DNA from: Mycoplasmataceae bacterium
GTDB lineage: Bacteria > Bacillota_I > Bacilli_A > Mycoplasmatales > Mycoplasmoidaceae
NCBI GenBank assembly: GCA_031259945.1
Contig: JAIRKU010000014.1
Coordinates: 1 to 64,000, forward strand
Direction: 5' to 3'
DNA length: 64,000 bases
The position numbers and the translations under genes are program-made. The notes under the pieces were generated by a model, which worked only from the letters and a program-made list of their open reading frames with translations, was not told where the DNA came from and did not search any database. Below are positions 32,250-44,243 of the stretch, in pieces (position 1 is the first letter of the stretch; every line of letters begins with the position of its first letter).

Positions 32250-33530
32250 ATGACAAACAAACAATGCATGTTAATCATCGGTTCTCAATATGGAGATGAA
32301 GGTAAAGGAAAATTTACAGACATTTTAGCCGACGAATATGATTACATTGTTCGTTTTCAAGGTGGTGACAATGCTGGGCATTCCATAGTTATTAATGGCA
32401 CTAAATATAAATTACGTTTAATACCATCAGGTATTTTTAAACCATTCAAAAAAACAGTGATTGGTCATGGTGTAGTAGTTAACCCTAAAACATTAATTAA
32501 AGAAATCAAATATTTAAAAGAAAATAAATTTGATGTAAAAAATCGATTATTTATTTCAAATCGAGCACATGTCATTACAGATTATCATATTGCCATAGAT
32601 AAATATTATGAAGATTTAAAGGGTGAGCAAAAAGTAGGGACTACTTTATGTGGTATTGGGCCATGTTACGCCGACAAAATCCAAAGAGTCGGTATTCGTA
32701 CTTCTGATTTATTAGACAAAAACGAATTAAGAAATAAAATTAAACTTTCTTTCCAAACTAAAAGACATTTATTACCACATATTGGTTTTTCTACACAAGA
32801 TGTGGAACGTTTAGTTAATGAATATTATGCATTGGGGCAACAAATAAAACCATATATTAGCAACACTATTGATTTACTGAATGATGCATATCGTAAAGGT
32901 AAAAAGATTTTATTTGAAGGAGCGCAAGGCACATTTCTAGATATTGATATGGGTACTTATCCATATGTAACTTCCTCTTCTACAGTGGCTGGCGTATCAA
33001 GCGGTACTGGTATTAGTATGACTAAAATAAATTCGGTTTTAAGCATTGTGAAAGCTTATACATCTAGAGTTGGTGAGGGCCCTTTTGTTGCAGAGATATT
33101 TGGTGAGACTGCTGATTATATCCGTGATCGTGGCAGCGAATATGGGACTGTAACGAAAAGACCAAGACGAATTGGTTGATTGGATTTAGTAATGTTAAAA
33201 TATGCCATCAATGTTGTCGGCACAACAGAGATAGCCTTAACATTACTAGATGTATTAAGTGGATTAAAAGAAATCAAAATATGCATTGCATATAAATATG
33301 AAAATAAAATAATTAGTGAAATATTGCCTAACAATAATGAATATGCTAAATGCAAACCAATTTATAAAACATTCAAAGGGTGGAAAGAAGATATTACCAA
33401 AATTAATTCATTTAATAAGTTGCCCAAGAATGCACAAACTTATATTAATTTTTTATCTAAATCTCTTGTTACCCCTATCACATATATATCGGTGGGTAAT
33501 GACCGTGTGCGTACAATTAAACGAGGTTAA
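32250..33530 (+). CDS. purA: Adenylosuccinate synthetase
   Basis: 426 aa. IMP + Asp + GTP to adenylosuccinate, first step from IMP to AMP. Motifs: GSQYGDEGKGKFTD with the catalytic Asp, GGDNAGHSI (catalytic His), LFEGAQGTFLDID, and TKRPRRIGWLDL near a UGA-Trp. Complete. Mollicutes usually salvage purines, so an IMP-to-AMP step fits with a base-salvage route. Confidence 0.93.
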
Positions 33531-33532
33531 AT

Positions 33533-34147
33533 ATGTCTAAAGCTAATGCATTTACCACTCCAAAAGGATGAATTGAAGTTATTTGTGGGCCAATGTTTTC
33601 AGGTAAGTCTGAAGAATTATTGCGTCGTCTTAATAGACTTAAATATGCTGATGTAGATTTTGTCTTATTTAAACCCAAAATCGACACCAGAACTTATAAA
33701 ACAGTAAAATCTCGTGATGGCAGAGTAAACCATGCGATTACTGTGAAATCTTCATGTGAAATAATTGAATATCTAAAAATGAATAAAAATGATGTTTCTG
33801 TTATTGGTATTGACGAAGCTCAATTTTTTGATGAAGAACTAGGTAGAGTTTGCGAATTATTAGCTAACAATGGGAAAATTATTTATGTGGCAGGATTAGA
33901 TTTAGATTTTAGAGGCGAACCTTTTAAATCCTTATTAACTGTAATGGCTTATGCTGAAAAAATTACTAAGTTAACTGCTATTTGTACAGAATGTGGAGCT
34001 CCCGGTACGCGCACACAAAGAATAATTGACGGTTCGCCCGCGAGTTATTATTCGCCAGTTATTAAAGTTGGCGATGTAGAAGTATATACTGCAAGATGCC
34101 GCCACCATCACATAGTGAAAGATAAACCAATATTAAAAAAATATTAA
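33533..34147 (+). CDS. tdk: Thymidine kinase
   Basis: 204 aa TK1-type enzyme. P-loop CGPMFSGKSEELLRR, catalytic Glu in IGIDEAQFFD, lasso loop with YYSP, and a zinc site from CTECG and CRHHH. It phosphorylates thymidine or deoxyuridine for dTMP salvage. It starts two bases after the purA stop; AGGTT-type site in the purA end. Confidence 0.93.
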
Positions 34148-34201
34148 TTAAAATAAGCTTCGCTTATATTGTAGAAAAAATATAAATGGTTCAGACGCTT
34201 G

Positions 34202-34207
34202 TATAAT
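34202..34207 (+). promoter_or_regulatory. -10 box six bases from the start codon (leaderless)
   Basis: TATAAT followed by ACTCAC and ATG 34214. Transcription should begin at or next to the A of the ATG. The paralogue at 7997 has the same layout (TATAAT, six bases, ATG). Confidence 0.6.
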
Positions 34208-34213
34208 ACTCAC

Positions 34214-34432
34214 ATGAAAAAAGTAGTTCGTAAAGTGGAATTTGCTAGTTTTAATCTTAAAAAAGATAAGACCGGTTCTTTCCATCAAGTGAAATCTATT
34301 AAGGTTTCAACCGATCACGAATTGTTGTTACAGATTGTGTCTGAAGTTAGAACTATCAACACACGTTTAGATAAACAAGATGAATTCCATCAATATGTCC
34401 GAGATGTATTTAAACGAAATAATCTTAAATAA
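34214..34432 (+). CDS. Small conserved protein, paralogue of the ICE gene at 7.7 kb
   Basis: 72 aa, basic. MKKVVRKVEFASFNLKKDKT, then FHQVKSIKVSTDHELLLQIV and SEVRTINTRLDKQDEFHQ; the last segment is shared with the ICE protein at 7707-7997. A degraded tandem duplicate follows. The ATG 34214 was chosen because the -10 box lies just ahead and the protein matches its paralogue from there. Likely a helical DNA- or protein-binding module; function unknown. Confidence 0.65.
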   Translation: MKKVVRKVEFASFNLKKDKTGSFHQVKSIKVSTDHELLLQIVSEVRTINTRLDKQDEFHQYVRDVFKRNNLK

Positions 34433-34572
34433 GTCAAAAAAAGATAAGACTGGTTATTTCCATCAAGTGAAATCTATTAAGGTTTCAACCCATCATGAAT
34501 TACTATTGTAAATTCTGTCTGCAATTAGAACTATCAATACACGCTTAGATAATCTGGAAAAAAGTTGGTAAG
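34433..34572 (+). pseudogene. Degraded tandem duplicate of the 34.2-kb gene
   Basis: KKDKTGYFHQVKSIKVSTHH repeats the start of the gene just upstream with few changes, but a stop follows LLL and the end (AIRTINTRLDN) is truncated. No start codon. Evidence of a recent local duplication. Confidence 0.7.
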
Positions 34573-34679
34573 CTCGCATCTCGATAATCTATATTAAATC
34601 CTCGATTCTAAATTATGGAGTGGTGTAGCACAAATTAAAATAGTTTTTTATATAATAAGGTTCAGTTAGGCGATTGTAG

Positions 34680-36281
34680 ATGAAGACAAAGGTCATAGTA
34701 GTTTTTGGTGGTGTATATAGTTCTTTAGGGAAAGGTATTGTAGCTTCATCAATTGCTAGAATATTAACTGAATTAGGTAATAAAGTTTCTATGATGAAAT
34801 TTGATCCTTACTTAAATGTTGATCCCGGTACATTAAGTCCATTACAACACGGAGAAGTGTTTGTAACTCAAGATGGTGGTGAAACCGACTTAGACTTGGG
34901 TAGTTATGAAAGATTTTTAGGACGTAAGATAACTAGGCTATCAACGGTTACTAGCGGGCGTATATATAAAGAAATAATTGAAAAAGAACGTGCTGGCGGA
35001 TATAACGGTAAAACTGTCCAAACCATCCCACATGTTACTGATCAAATTAAAAGTAAAATTTACAATATTATAGAAATTGAGACACCCGATTTTTTAATTA
35101 TTGAAGTTGGTGGTACCGTTGGAGATATTGAGTCCATTCCTTTTGTAGAGGCATTAGGTCAGTTCCGTGGTGAATATGGTAGAGATGATGTGTTATTCAT
35201 ATTATGTTCTCCACTTATTAAAGTTATTACAAGTGGTGAATTAAAAACTAAACCAACACAGCATGCTGTAAAAACCATTGGTAATATGGGTGTGGTACCG
35301 GCGATGCTGGTATTACGAAGCGATGTAGTTGTAGATAAAAGTACGGTTGAAAAAATCGCTATGCTTTGCCACGTATCAATTCAAAATATTTTTAAATCAT
35401 TAAATTTACCTTCAGTTTATTTTTTACCAACTGAGCTATACAAACAAGGTATTCATAAATCAATTTATAGTTATTTTGGTTTATCAACAAAATCAAACCA
35501 AAATATTAATAAATGAAATCGTTATGTTAATAAGATTAAAAATATTAAGACAAAAATTAAAATTGCCATGGTAGGTAAATATAATGATTTACATGATTCA
35601 TATTATTCACTTGTTGAATCTTTAAAATTAGCATCTTGAGAATACAATCGCAACATTAAAATAGAATGAATTAATTCAGAGATTTTAGAAAAACCAGGGA
35701 TTAATCTCAAGAGTATTTTTAGGGGATGCCACGCGATTTTAGTGCCCGGCGGTTTTGGCGGGCGTGGGATGGAAGGCAAATTAAAAGCAATTAAATATGC
35801 CCGTGAAAATAATATTCCATATTTAGGTATTTGCTATGGTATGCAAGTAGCGACAATAGAATTTGCGCGCAATGTATTAGATTTAAAAAATGCTAATACT
35901 ACTGAAGTGGATCCTAATACTGAATTTAAAATATTTGATTATATAAATGGACGTATGCGTTTAGGTGAACAACAATGTGTAATTACCGATAAAAATTCGT
36001 TAGCTTACAAAATATATAAAACGGATATGATTGCTGAAAGGCATCGTCATCGTTGAGAATTTAATAATCAATATATTCCTATCTTTGAAAAAGCTGGTTA
36101 TAAATTTACTGCTTTTTCAAATGATAAAGAAAAAACTGTAGAGATAGCTGAAATACCTTCTCATCCCTTCTTTTTTTGTGTGCAGTTCCACCCTGAATTT
36201 AATTCATGACCAGGTAAACCGGACTCTGTGTTTATGGCATTTATTAATGCAGCGATAAAACACGAACATCACAAGTTGTAA
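34680..36281 (+). CDS. pyrG: CTP synthase
   Basis: 533 aa: N-terminal amidoligase domain with P-loop FGGVYSSLGKGIVASS and DPYLNVDPGT, and C-terminal class I glutaminase with the nucleophile Cys in GICYGMQ (usually GICLGMQ) and the His/Glu pair in FHPEFNS. It makes CTP from UTP and glutamine. The start ATG 34680 is supported by alignment with the family start; no strong Shine-Dalgarno. Confidence 0.94.
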
Positions 36282-36286
36282 TTTTT

Positions 36287-37318
36287 TTATTTAATTAATT
36301 TTTTTATTTCTGAAAATCCGTTTCTAATAGGAATAGTTTTAATATGTTTGCCCTTTGCGTAAACAAATAATTTATTTTGGCTACCATATACACCGATATC
36401 AGCGTGTTCACATTCGCCGATACCATTAACAGCACACCCCATAATAGCAATTGTTATTGGTTTATTGATAGTTGCGATGTATTTTTCTACTTGATTTGTT
36501 AATGACAATAAATCTCACTGGAGCCTACCACAAGTAGGGCACGATATGACATTAGGTAGATTAGGATAAAGATTTAAAGCATGTAATATTTTTTTAGTAA
36601 CAACAGGCTCAACTAGTGGATTGCCTGTTATTGAAATACGCATAGTATCCCCTATACCTTTATTTAATAAAGGCGATAAACCTAAGACGCTTTTAATAAT
36701 AGCAGTATCATGTGTACCGGCTTCAGTAACACCAATATGTAAAGGATATTTGATTTTATGAGCCGCTAATTCATATAAACGAGTTACCAATGATGAATCA
36801 GATGATTTCAAACTTACAATAATTTTATAAAAATGTCATTTTTCAAATTGTTTGATTAATTGTATGGCACTATTAACCATGTCATCTGGATTTTTGTAAT
36901 TATTAGATTTAGAACCTTGATTAAAACCAATACGAATGGCAGTATTATATTTTTTAGCACAATCAACTATTTCTTTTAATCTATCGTGACTAATATTACT
37001 CGGATTAATGCGGATTTTAGCTGCTCCACTTTTAATAGCAGCAATAGCAAAATTACTGTTGTAATGAACATCTGCAATTATAGGGCATGGGGCATATTGA
37101 ATAATATGTTTTAGTGCCATCACATCATCTTTATCAAGTAAAGAGACTCTAACTAGTTCTGCACCATTAGTAGTAAGATCATTAATCTGGCGAATTACAA
37201 CTTTTCAATTACTGGTTTTAATATTCGTCATAGATTGTATTACAATCTTATTTTGTTGACCTATTTGAATATTTCCAACTAAAACTTTTATGGTATTTTT
37301 TCTAGTAAACATAAGCAT
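36287..37318 (-). CDS. ispG: 4-hydroxy-3-methylbut-2-enyl-diphosphate synthase
   Basis: 343 aa. It converts MEcPP to HMBPP in the MEP pathway with a [4Fe-4S] cluster. TIM-barrel part with [12 protein letters not shown] and [11 protein letters not shown] (substrate Asp/His region); cluster cysteines in SCPTCGR and GCAVNGIGE, plus the Glu of ECEHADIG. The protein is a normal bacterial length. Convergent with pyrG with a 5-bp gap and no terminator. Start ATG 37318 or 37312. Patchy in Mollicutes, so notable together with ispF. Confidence 0.92.
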
Positions 37319-37394
37319 TTATTTTTTACGAATATAATCCTAATATATTTAATCAAATTAATACACATTTTAGTTAGATGGGTGGTGAGGCATT

Positions 37395-39509
37395 ATGATA
37401 AAAAAATGATTTAAAGAATGAGAAGGTTTTACTTCTGGTTTTTGGTGTGACGAAATTGATGTACGTAATTTTATTCAAACTAATTACTCTCCATATGTAG
37501 GTGATGAATCTTTTTTAGTTCCGCCCACCAAAAATACAAAAACCCTTTGGAATAAAATATTGAAATTAATGGATGAAGAAAGAAAGCGCGGTGGTGTTTT
37601 AGATATGGACCCAAGAGTATCTTTTATTGATGCTTATGGCCCAGGATATATAGATAAAAAATTAGAAAAAATTGTTGGTGTACAAACTGATGTCCCTTTA
37701 AAACGAGCATACATGCCAATTGGTGGCGTTCGAATGGCTCAAGAAGCTGCTAAGGCATTTGGGTTTAAAACTGATCCGCACATCGATGAAATTTACACCA
37801 AATATCGTAAAACACACAACCAAGGCGTATTTGATGCATATACAGAAGAAATGCGTAAAGCACGTCACTTACATATTATTACCGGGTTGCCTGATGCTTA
37901 TTCGCGTGGCAGGATTATTGGTGATTACCGAAGAATTGCCTTATATGGAATTGATTATTTAATTGCTGAGAAAAAAGCTACACGTAATCTTATTCCATAC
38001 GATATGAATGATAGTGTAATCCGTTTACGAGAAGAATCATCAGATCAAATTAGAGCACTGGAAGCCATGAAACGTATGGCTAGTGTTTATGGGCATAATA
38101 TTTCATTACCCGCTAAAAATGCGCAAGAAGCAGTGCAATGGACTTATTATGGATATTTAGCTGCTATAAAAGACCAAAATGGTGCAGCTATGTCTATTGG
38201 TCGTATTTCTACTTTTTTAGATATTTATATTCAACGAGATTTAAAGAAAAAATTAATTACTGAAAGCGGAGCTCAAGAATTAATTGATCATCTTGTAATG
38301 AAGTTAAGAATTGTGCGTTTTATAAGAACGCCTGAGTATAACGATATATTTGCAGGTGATCCGATTTGAGCTACGGAATCCATTGGTGGTATGGGTATAG
38401 ATGGGCGTACATTAGTAACTAAGACATCCTTTCGTATGTTACATACATTAGCAAATATGGGCCCAGCACCAGAACCTAATCTAACTATTTTATGGTCTAG
38501 GAATTTGCCTCGAAAATTTAAAGAATTTTGCGCTAAATATTCAATTCTTTATTCATCTATTCAATATGAATCAGACGACTTAATGCGCGTGACACACGGT
38601 GACGATTATGGTATTGCTTGTTGTGTTTCGCCAATGAAAATCGGTAAGCAAATGCAATTTTTTGGTGCACGAGCTAATTTAGCTAAAGCACTTTTATACG
38701 CCATCAATGGTGGGTATGATGAAATTCATCCAGAATATCAAATTGGTCCGCGCCAAGGGCAATTGGATTTAACTAAGCCATTAGATTTTCAAGAAATTTG
38801 AGATCGTTACTTAGTAGTTTTACGTTGGTTAGCATCTTTATACATAAAGACATTAAATATTATTCACTACATGCATGATAAATATTATTATGAAGCAGGT
38901 CAAATGGCTTTATACGATTTTCATATTCATCGTTTTTTTGCAACAGGGATTGCTGGATTATCAGTGGTAGCTGATTCATTATCTGCTATAAAATATGCGA
39001 AGGTTTATCCTATATGAAAACAAATTCCTAATACAAATCGATATATCGCTATTGATTATCGCGTAGAAGGAAAATATCCTAAATACGGTAATGATGATGA
39101 TCGTGTAGATGGATTAGCTCAAGATACTCTAAGGTTATTTGTGAATATGCTAAGACGCCATGGGACATATCGTTTATCTGAGTTGACTACATCAGTGTTA
39201 ACGATTACTTCCAATGTTATGTATGGTCGTAACACTGGGGCAACGCCGGATGGACGAAAAAGGGGAGAACCATTTGCACCAGGTGCTAATCCGATGCATG
39301 GGCGTGACGAAAAAGGTGCAATTGCTTCATTAGCTTCTGTAGCTAAAATTCCTTTTAAACATGCAGCTGATGGGATATCTAATACTTTTAGTATAGTGCC
39401 TGGAGCATTAGGCAAACCAGATGAATATATCATTACTCATGATGATATTATTGATGTTGATAAAGTACAAAAAATTAAAAAGAGGAAAGTAGGTAATTAT
39501 GGTAAATAA
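37395..39509 (+). CDS. pflB: Pyruvate formate-lyase core, lacking the glycyl-radical domain
   Basis: 704 aa. It matches PFL from the N-terminus through the active-site Cys pair in [14 protein letters not shown] and the late segment [20 protein letters not shown] and [10 protein letters not shown]. The C-terminal glycyl-radical segment with RxSGYAV, present in normal PFL (about 740-760 aa), is missing. It ends in a basic tail ([15 protein letters not shown]) and the following gene supplies the radical domain in another frame. Start ATG 37395 behind GGTGAGG. It makes acetyl-CoA and formate from pyruvate and CoA under low oxygen. Confidence 0.9.
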
Positions 39510-39738
39510 GAAACAACAAGAAAATTTAGTGAATTTATTAGATGGATATTTTGATAAAGGGGCACATCATTTAAATGTTAATATTTTAACACGAGACACA
39601 TTAATAGATGCTCAAAAACATCCGGAAAAATATCCCCAATTAACAGTGCGTATTAGTGGTTATGCTGTAAATTTTATAAAACTATCAAAAGATCAACAAA
39701 ACGATATTATTCAACGCACATTTCATAAACATTTTTAA
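39499..39738 (+). CDS. grcA: Separate glycyl-radical domain of PFL (GrcA-like)
   Basis: 79 aa. [20 protein letters not shown] is followed by [19 protein letters not shown], the glycyl-radical loop with Gly in RISGYAV, and ends QRTFHKHF like the true PFL terminus. It overlaps the core gene by 11 bp in the +1 frame and has its own ATG (39499) with AGG-rich bases ahead; in its frame a UAG stands just upstream at 39490. So translation restarts here, and the two chains should assemble into one enzyme. Unlike YfiD/GrcA it is not a spare part beside an intact PFL. Confidence 0.88.
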   Translation: MVNKKQQENLVNLLDGYFDKGAHHLNVNILTRDTLIDAQKHPEKYPQLTVRISGYAVNFIKLSKDQQNDIIQRTFHKHF

Positions 39739-39803
39739 ATAGTGAATCTAAGATTAATTTAGAGACGATGCAATAGATAAAAAATATTGTATACATATAA
39801 GGC

Positions 39804-40547
39804 ATGAATAATTCGGCCCCATATTTTAAAATTGAAACATTTGGTACATTAGATGGGCCTGGCACTCGTTTAGTTATATTTTTGCAAGGTTGCATATTAC
39901 GTTGTTTGTATTGCCACAACCCTGAATCTTGAACACTTAAGAGTTCTATGAGGATTACGCCAGAAGAAGTGATACAGTTGTATTTGAAAAACCATAAATT
40001 TTATCAAAACGATGGCGGCATAACAATGAGCGGTGGTGAGCCGTTAATTCATCAAGACTTTTGTTTAACCTTAGCGAAATTATGTAAGAAACAAAAAATT
40101 AATTTGGCTTTAGATACTTCAGGAGCCACATTCTCTAAATCTAATTTATCTTTTTATAAAAAACTTATTAAACATAAACCTTTATGAATTGTGGATATTA
40201 AGCAAATGAATTTAAAAAAACACAAACAAATAACCGGTGCTAATAATTTGAATGAATTATCGTTAATTAAATTTTTAGATAAGAATAAGCAAAAATATTG
40301 AGTACGTTATGTATTAGTTCCTAATAATTACACCAATAGTTATGAAGATTTAAATTCTCTAGCCCATTTTTTAAAATCATTAAAATGTATGGATAGATTT
40401 GAATTACTTCCTTATCATCGTTTAGGACTACAAAAATATAAACAATTACATATAAAAAATAACTTAATAGGTGTTAAGGAACCAACTAAAGAAGAAATAA
40501 ATTGAGCTAAAAAAATAATTATTGAACCTTCTAAAATAAGGCAATAA
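39804..40547 (+). CDS. pflA: Pyruvate formate-lyase activating enzyme
   Basis: 247 aa radical-SAM protein. [14 protein letters not shown] contains the Cx3Cx2C cluster motif; [11 protein letters not shown]-like [14 protein letters not shown] binds SAM. It creates the glycyl radical on the separate radical-domain protein encoded just upstream. The start ATG 39804 begins [19 protein letters not shown], matching family starts. Complete, with UGA-Trp codons. Confidence 0.93.
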
Positions 40548-40550
40548 AAA

Positions 40551-40630
40551 AGCCATTACACACACCAGTTGTATCTTAGTGCTGCTCCATTTCTGGCCTG
40601 ACACGGTTCGAAACCGATGTTGTAACGGCT
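40551..40630 (-). ncRNA. ffs: Signal recognition particle RNA (4.5S type)
   Basis: 80-nt hairpin RNA. Read on the minus strand, AGCCGTTACA at the 5' end pairs with TGTAATGGCT at the 3' end, and the loop region has GTGTCAGGCCAGAAATGGAG and AGCAGCACTAA, the conserved SRP domain IV where Ffh binds. A run of T follows as terminator. It guides membrane and secreted proteins to the translocon. Confidence 0.9.
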
Positions 40631-41052
40631 CTTGTATTATTGTAAATTTATTTAAATATGAATAAATTTCTAAAAATCCTATTTGTTTAAACTAAGAGGT
40701 CTAAAACTTAGTTACATATCTTTTTACATAGTAAATGAATAGTTAGTAAAAGGGGAAGGTCAATTGGTAGCGCTTCAAGAAAACTAGGACGATATCATTT
40801 CCAGTACTTGCGCTATTAATTCCAGCATCAACAAGTATTAGAACGGTGCCTATAACATTCAAAAAACCACATGCCTTTGCGTGGCGGATAATATCTTTAT
40901 ATAAATGGAAATGTTGTTATGACTGAAGAATAATGTATGCCGCATATTGCGCACAGCATATTCATAACAATGCCAATAATAGCAATTATAAATCAGTAAT
41001 AATCTATCATGTAATCTCAAGAATCAGAAAGTTTAGTCACATATAGTTATAT
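40631..41052 (-). pseudogene. Region with remnant of a membrane protein gene
   Basis: From GTG 41040 (minus) a frame reads 48 codons (LSDSWDYMIDYYWFIIAIIG, then IVMNMLCAICG) and stops; a later frame keeps hydrophobic coding-like sequence (FLNVIGTVLILVDAGINSAS) to about 40750. It looks like a decayed small transporter, but I cannot name it. The rest (40631-40740) shows only an ACTAAG/CTTAGT hairpin. Confidence 0.35.
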
Positions 41053-43890
41053 CTAATTATGTTTTTTTAAATATTTTTTTAAATACGCAGCGGTGTAAGA
41101 TATATCTGATTTTGAGATTATTTGTTCTGGGGTACCAGTAGCAATTATTTGTCCTCCTAGTTCGCCGCCTTCTGGGCCTAAATCAATAATGTGATCTGCA
41201 CATTTAATTAATTCAAAATTATGTTCAATTACGATAACAGTTGCGCCATGATTGACAATACGGTTTAATACTTTGATTAAATTACCAATATCATGTGTGT
41301 GCAAACCTGTTGTTGGTTCATCTAAAATTAATAAAGTATTATTAGATGCTCGTTTCTGCAAAAATTTAGCTAGTTTAATTCGTTGTGCCTCTCCGCCAGA
41401 TAAATTAGTAGCAGGGGTGCCTAATTTTATATAACCTAAACCGACATCATTCATTAGTTCTAATTTATGACGAATATTAGGAATGTTCTTGAAGAATTCT
41501 AATGCTTGTAAGACGCTCATTTCTAAGACATCATAAATAGACTTACCTTTATATTTGATGGATAAAGTTTCATCGTTATATTTTTTACCATTACATTCGC
41601 TACATGTAATATACACATCTGGTAAAAAATGCATCTCGATACGAATTACACCATCACCCCAACATTTTTCACAACGTCCTCCAGGTACATTAAAAGAAAA
41701 TCTACCTTTAGTATATCCTCTAGCTTTTGCTTCAGGATGTTGAGCAAACAATTCTCGAATATCATCAAATACACCAACGTAAGTTGCCGGGTTACTACGT
41801 GGTGTACGACCGATTGGTTCTTGAGAAACCATAATAAGCTTGTCTAAGTTATTAATACCAACTATTGATTTAATTGTTGGAGCATTAGTGAAAGGACTAA
41901 ATAATATTTTTTGGATATTTTTAGCCAACGTTTCATTAATGAGTGTAGATTTACCACTACCAGAAACGCCTGTAACCACGATTAGTTTGCCGAGAGGGAA
42001 TGTGACTTCTAAATTTTTTAAATTATGTGCATTTGCACCTTTAAGAATAATCTTTTGTCCGTTACCGCTACGTCTGACCTTCGGTATAGGGATACTTAGA
42101 GCGCCATTTAAATATTTACCTGTTAATGAATCAGGGTTTCGCATAACTTCTTTTGGTGTACCTGTAGCTACTATTTTACCGCCAGCCTCACCGGCACCTG
42201 GGCCAATGTCAATTAAATAATCACTACTAAGCATAGTGTCTTCATCATGCTCTACTACAATTAAAGTATTACCTAAATCTCGCATCTTCTTTAAAGTTTT
42301 AATTAATTGTCCATTATCTTTTTGATGTAAACCAATAGATGGTTCGTCAAGAACATATAGTATGCCAGTCAAAGACGAACCGATTTGTGTGGCTAAGCGA
42401 ATACGTTGTGATTCCCCACCTGATAAAGTGGCAGCACTTCGTGATAATGTTAAATAATTTAAACCGACATTATCCAGGAATGATAAACGATCAATAATTT
42501 CTTTCAATGCTAATTTAGCGATTTGTTGTTGCTGTTCTGTCAAATTTAATTCTAATAAAAAATTAATTGCATTTCGAATTGGTAATTTAGTTACTTCAAT
42601 AATATCTTTATTATTAATTTTAACGGCTAGAGCTGCTGCCGATAATTTCTTACCATGACATACTTCACATACTTTTTCAGACATATATTTTGAATAATAT
42701 TGTCTAGCCATTTCTGAAGTTGTTTCAAGATGACGTCGTTTCACAAGTTCTAGCACACCTTCTACATAATCATATTTCTTATAAGAATTACCACTACTAG
42801 AATGTAACTCAATATTGATAGGTTCTTGTGAACCATACATGATTAGATCTAATTCATTTTTAGTAAATTTGCCAAGCTGCTTATTTTTGTCGACTTTATA
42901 ATGAGTTAACATCACATTAAATTTTTGTCAATCAATGGAAGTTGTGTTCACAGTATTTTTAAAATAATCAATTCCTCCATCATTAATGGATAATGATTTA
43001 TCAGGTATCATTTTATTTTCATCAGGCTCATAAGTAAAACCCAAACCTTTACAATGTTCACAAGCGCCTAACGGAGAATTAAAAGAAAATAGGCGTGGTT
43101 CCATTTCAGGAATAGTAAAACCACATACTTTACATGAATGCGATTGGGAATAGAGCGTTTCCTGTTCGCCATTAACTATAACCACTTTACCTTCGCCATA
43201 TTTAATAGCTGTTTCTAAAGCATCGTTAATGCGACTTTTTGTTTCATGATCATTGTGCGCAATAATTCGGTCAACAACAATGTCTAAATTATGAAATTTG
43301 TTTTTTTCTAATGTAATATTTTCATCTAATGAATATTGGTGCCCATCTATTCTAATTCTTAAAAAACCATCAGCTTTCAGTTTTTCTAATTCAGTTTTAA
43401 AAGTACCTTTCTGTCGGTGCATAAAAGGAGAGAGAATTTGCAATTTATCACCATCTTTAAAATTTTCAATAATTTTATTGAGAATTTGTTTGGTAGTTAG
43501 GGTTTCAATTATACCATGTCCATTAGGACAATAAGGTGTTCCGATTCTAGCAAATAACACTCTTAAATAATCATAAATTTCTGTAACTGTACCTACTGTA
43601 GAACGTGGATTATGAGATGTTGATTTTTGATCAATGCTAATGGCAGGTGACAAACCGTCAATTAAATCAACATCTGGTTTTTCATTACCACCTAAAAATT
43701 GTCTTGCATACGAAGACAATGATTCCAAATATCTTCTTTGCCCTTCAGCATAAATGGTGTCAAAAGCTAATGAAGATTTGCCAGAGCCAGATAAACCAGT
43801 AATAACTACAAGTTTGTTTTTAGGAATTTCAAGATTGATATTCTTGAGGTTATTTTCACGCGCCCCTTTTATGATTAATTTATCGTGCAT
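41053..43890 (-). CDS. uvrA: UvrABC excinuclease subunit A
   Basis: 945 aa, the usual length. Two ABC ATPase modules: Walker [15 protein letters not shown] and [14 protein letters not shown], signature [14 protein letters not shown] and [14 protein letters not shown], and zinc sites [15 protein letters not shown] and CEKCWGDG. It scans DNA for bulky damage with UvrB. One in-frame UGA-Trp at 42926 splits it in standard-code searches. Confidence 0.95.
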
Positions 43891-43892
43891 CT

Positions 43893-44237
43893 TTATTTTT
43901 GTTTCTTTTTATTAAGAAGTGTTTTACTAATGCTGTCATTAATACCTTCAATAATTTGACTTGCACCATTAGCTAATTTAGTAACATTTAAATCACGAAT
44001 TTTTTCTTTGAGAAGTTCAATTTCTTGATCAATTTTAATGCGAACAGTTTCATCAGGCATTTCTTTGGGGATAGTCAAATATGTATGAACGCTATCTAAA
44101 GTGTCTAAAATGTTAGATTTATTTTTTTTATATTCGTTAAAAATTGTTTTACGCAAGTGTTCATATTTTTTTTGAGTAAGCAATTGATAGGTTATATAAA
44201 CGACACTAGCAAAGGCAAGTTTTTTCGCGATACCCAT
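43893..44237 (-). CDS. YtxH-like small anchored protein
   Basis: 114 aa. A short hydrophobic N-terminus ([13 protein letters not shown]) and a helical, Lys/Glu-rich body. Together with the preceding DUF948-like gene it recalls the ytxGH pair of Firmicutes, general-stress proteins of unknown role. Six bp after the partner gene; uvrA follows after 2 bp. Assignment rests on layout rather than clear sequence motifs. Confidence 0.5.
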   Translation of the reverse strand: MGIAKKLAFASVVYITYQLLTQKKYEHLRKTIFNEYKKNKSNILDTLDSVHTYLTIPKEMPDETVRIKIDQEIELLKEKIRDLNVTKLANGASQIIEGINDSISKTLLNKKKQK

Positions 44238-44243
44238 AATACT

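Noticed and set aside
40755-40780. tRNA-like start (ggtcaattggtagcgc)
   Set aside because: Only a D-arm-like piece; no anticodon or T arm can be folded after it.
40740-41040. PnuC-type nicotinamide riboside transporter
   Set aside because: The hydrophobic piece is reminiscent, but too short and broken to show family motifs, so only an unnamed remnant is reported.
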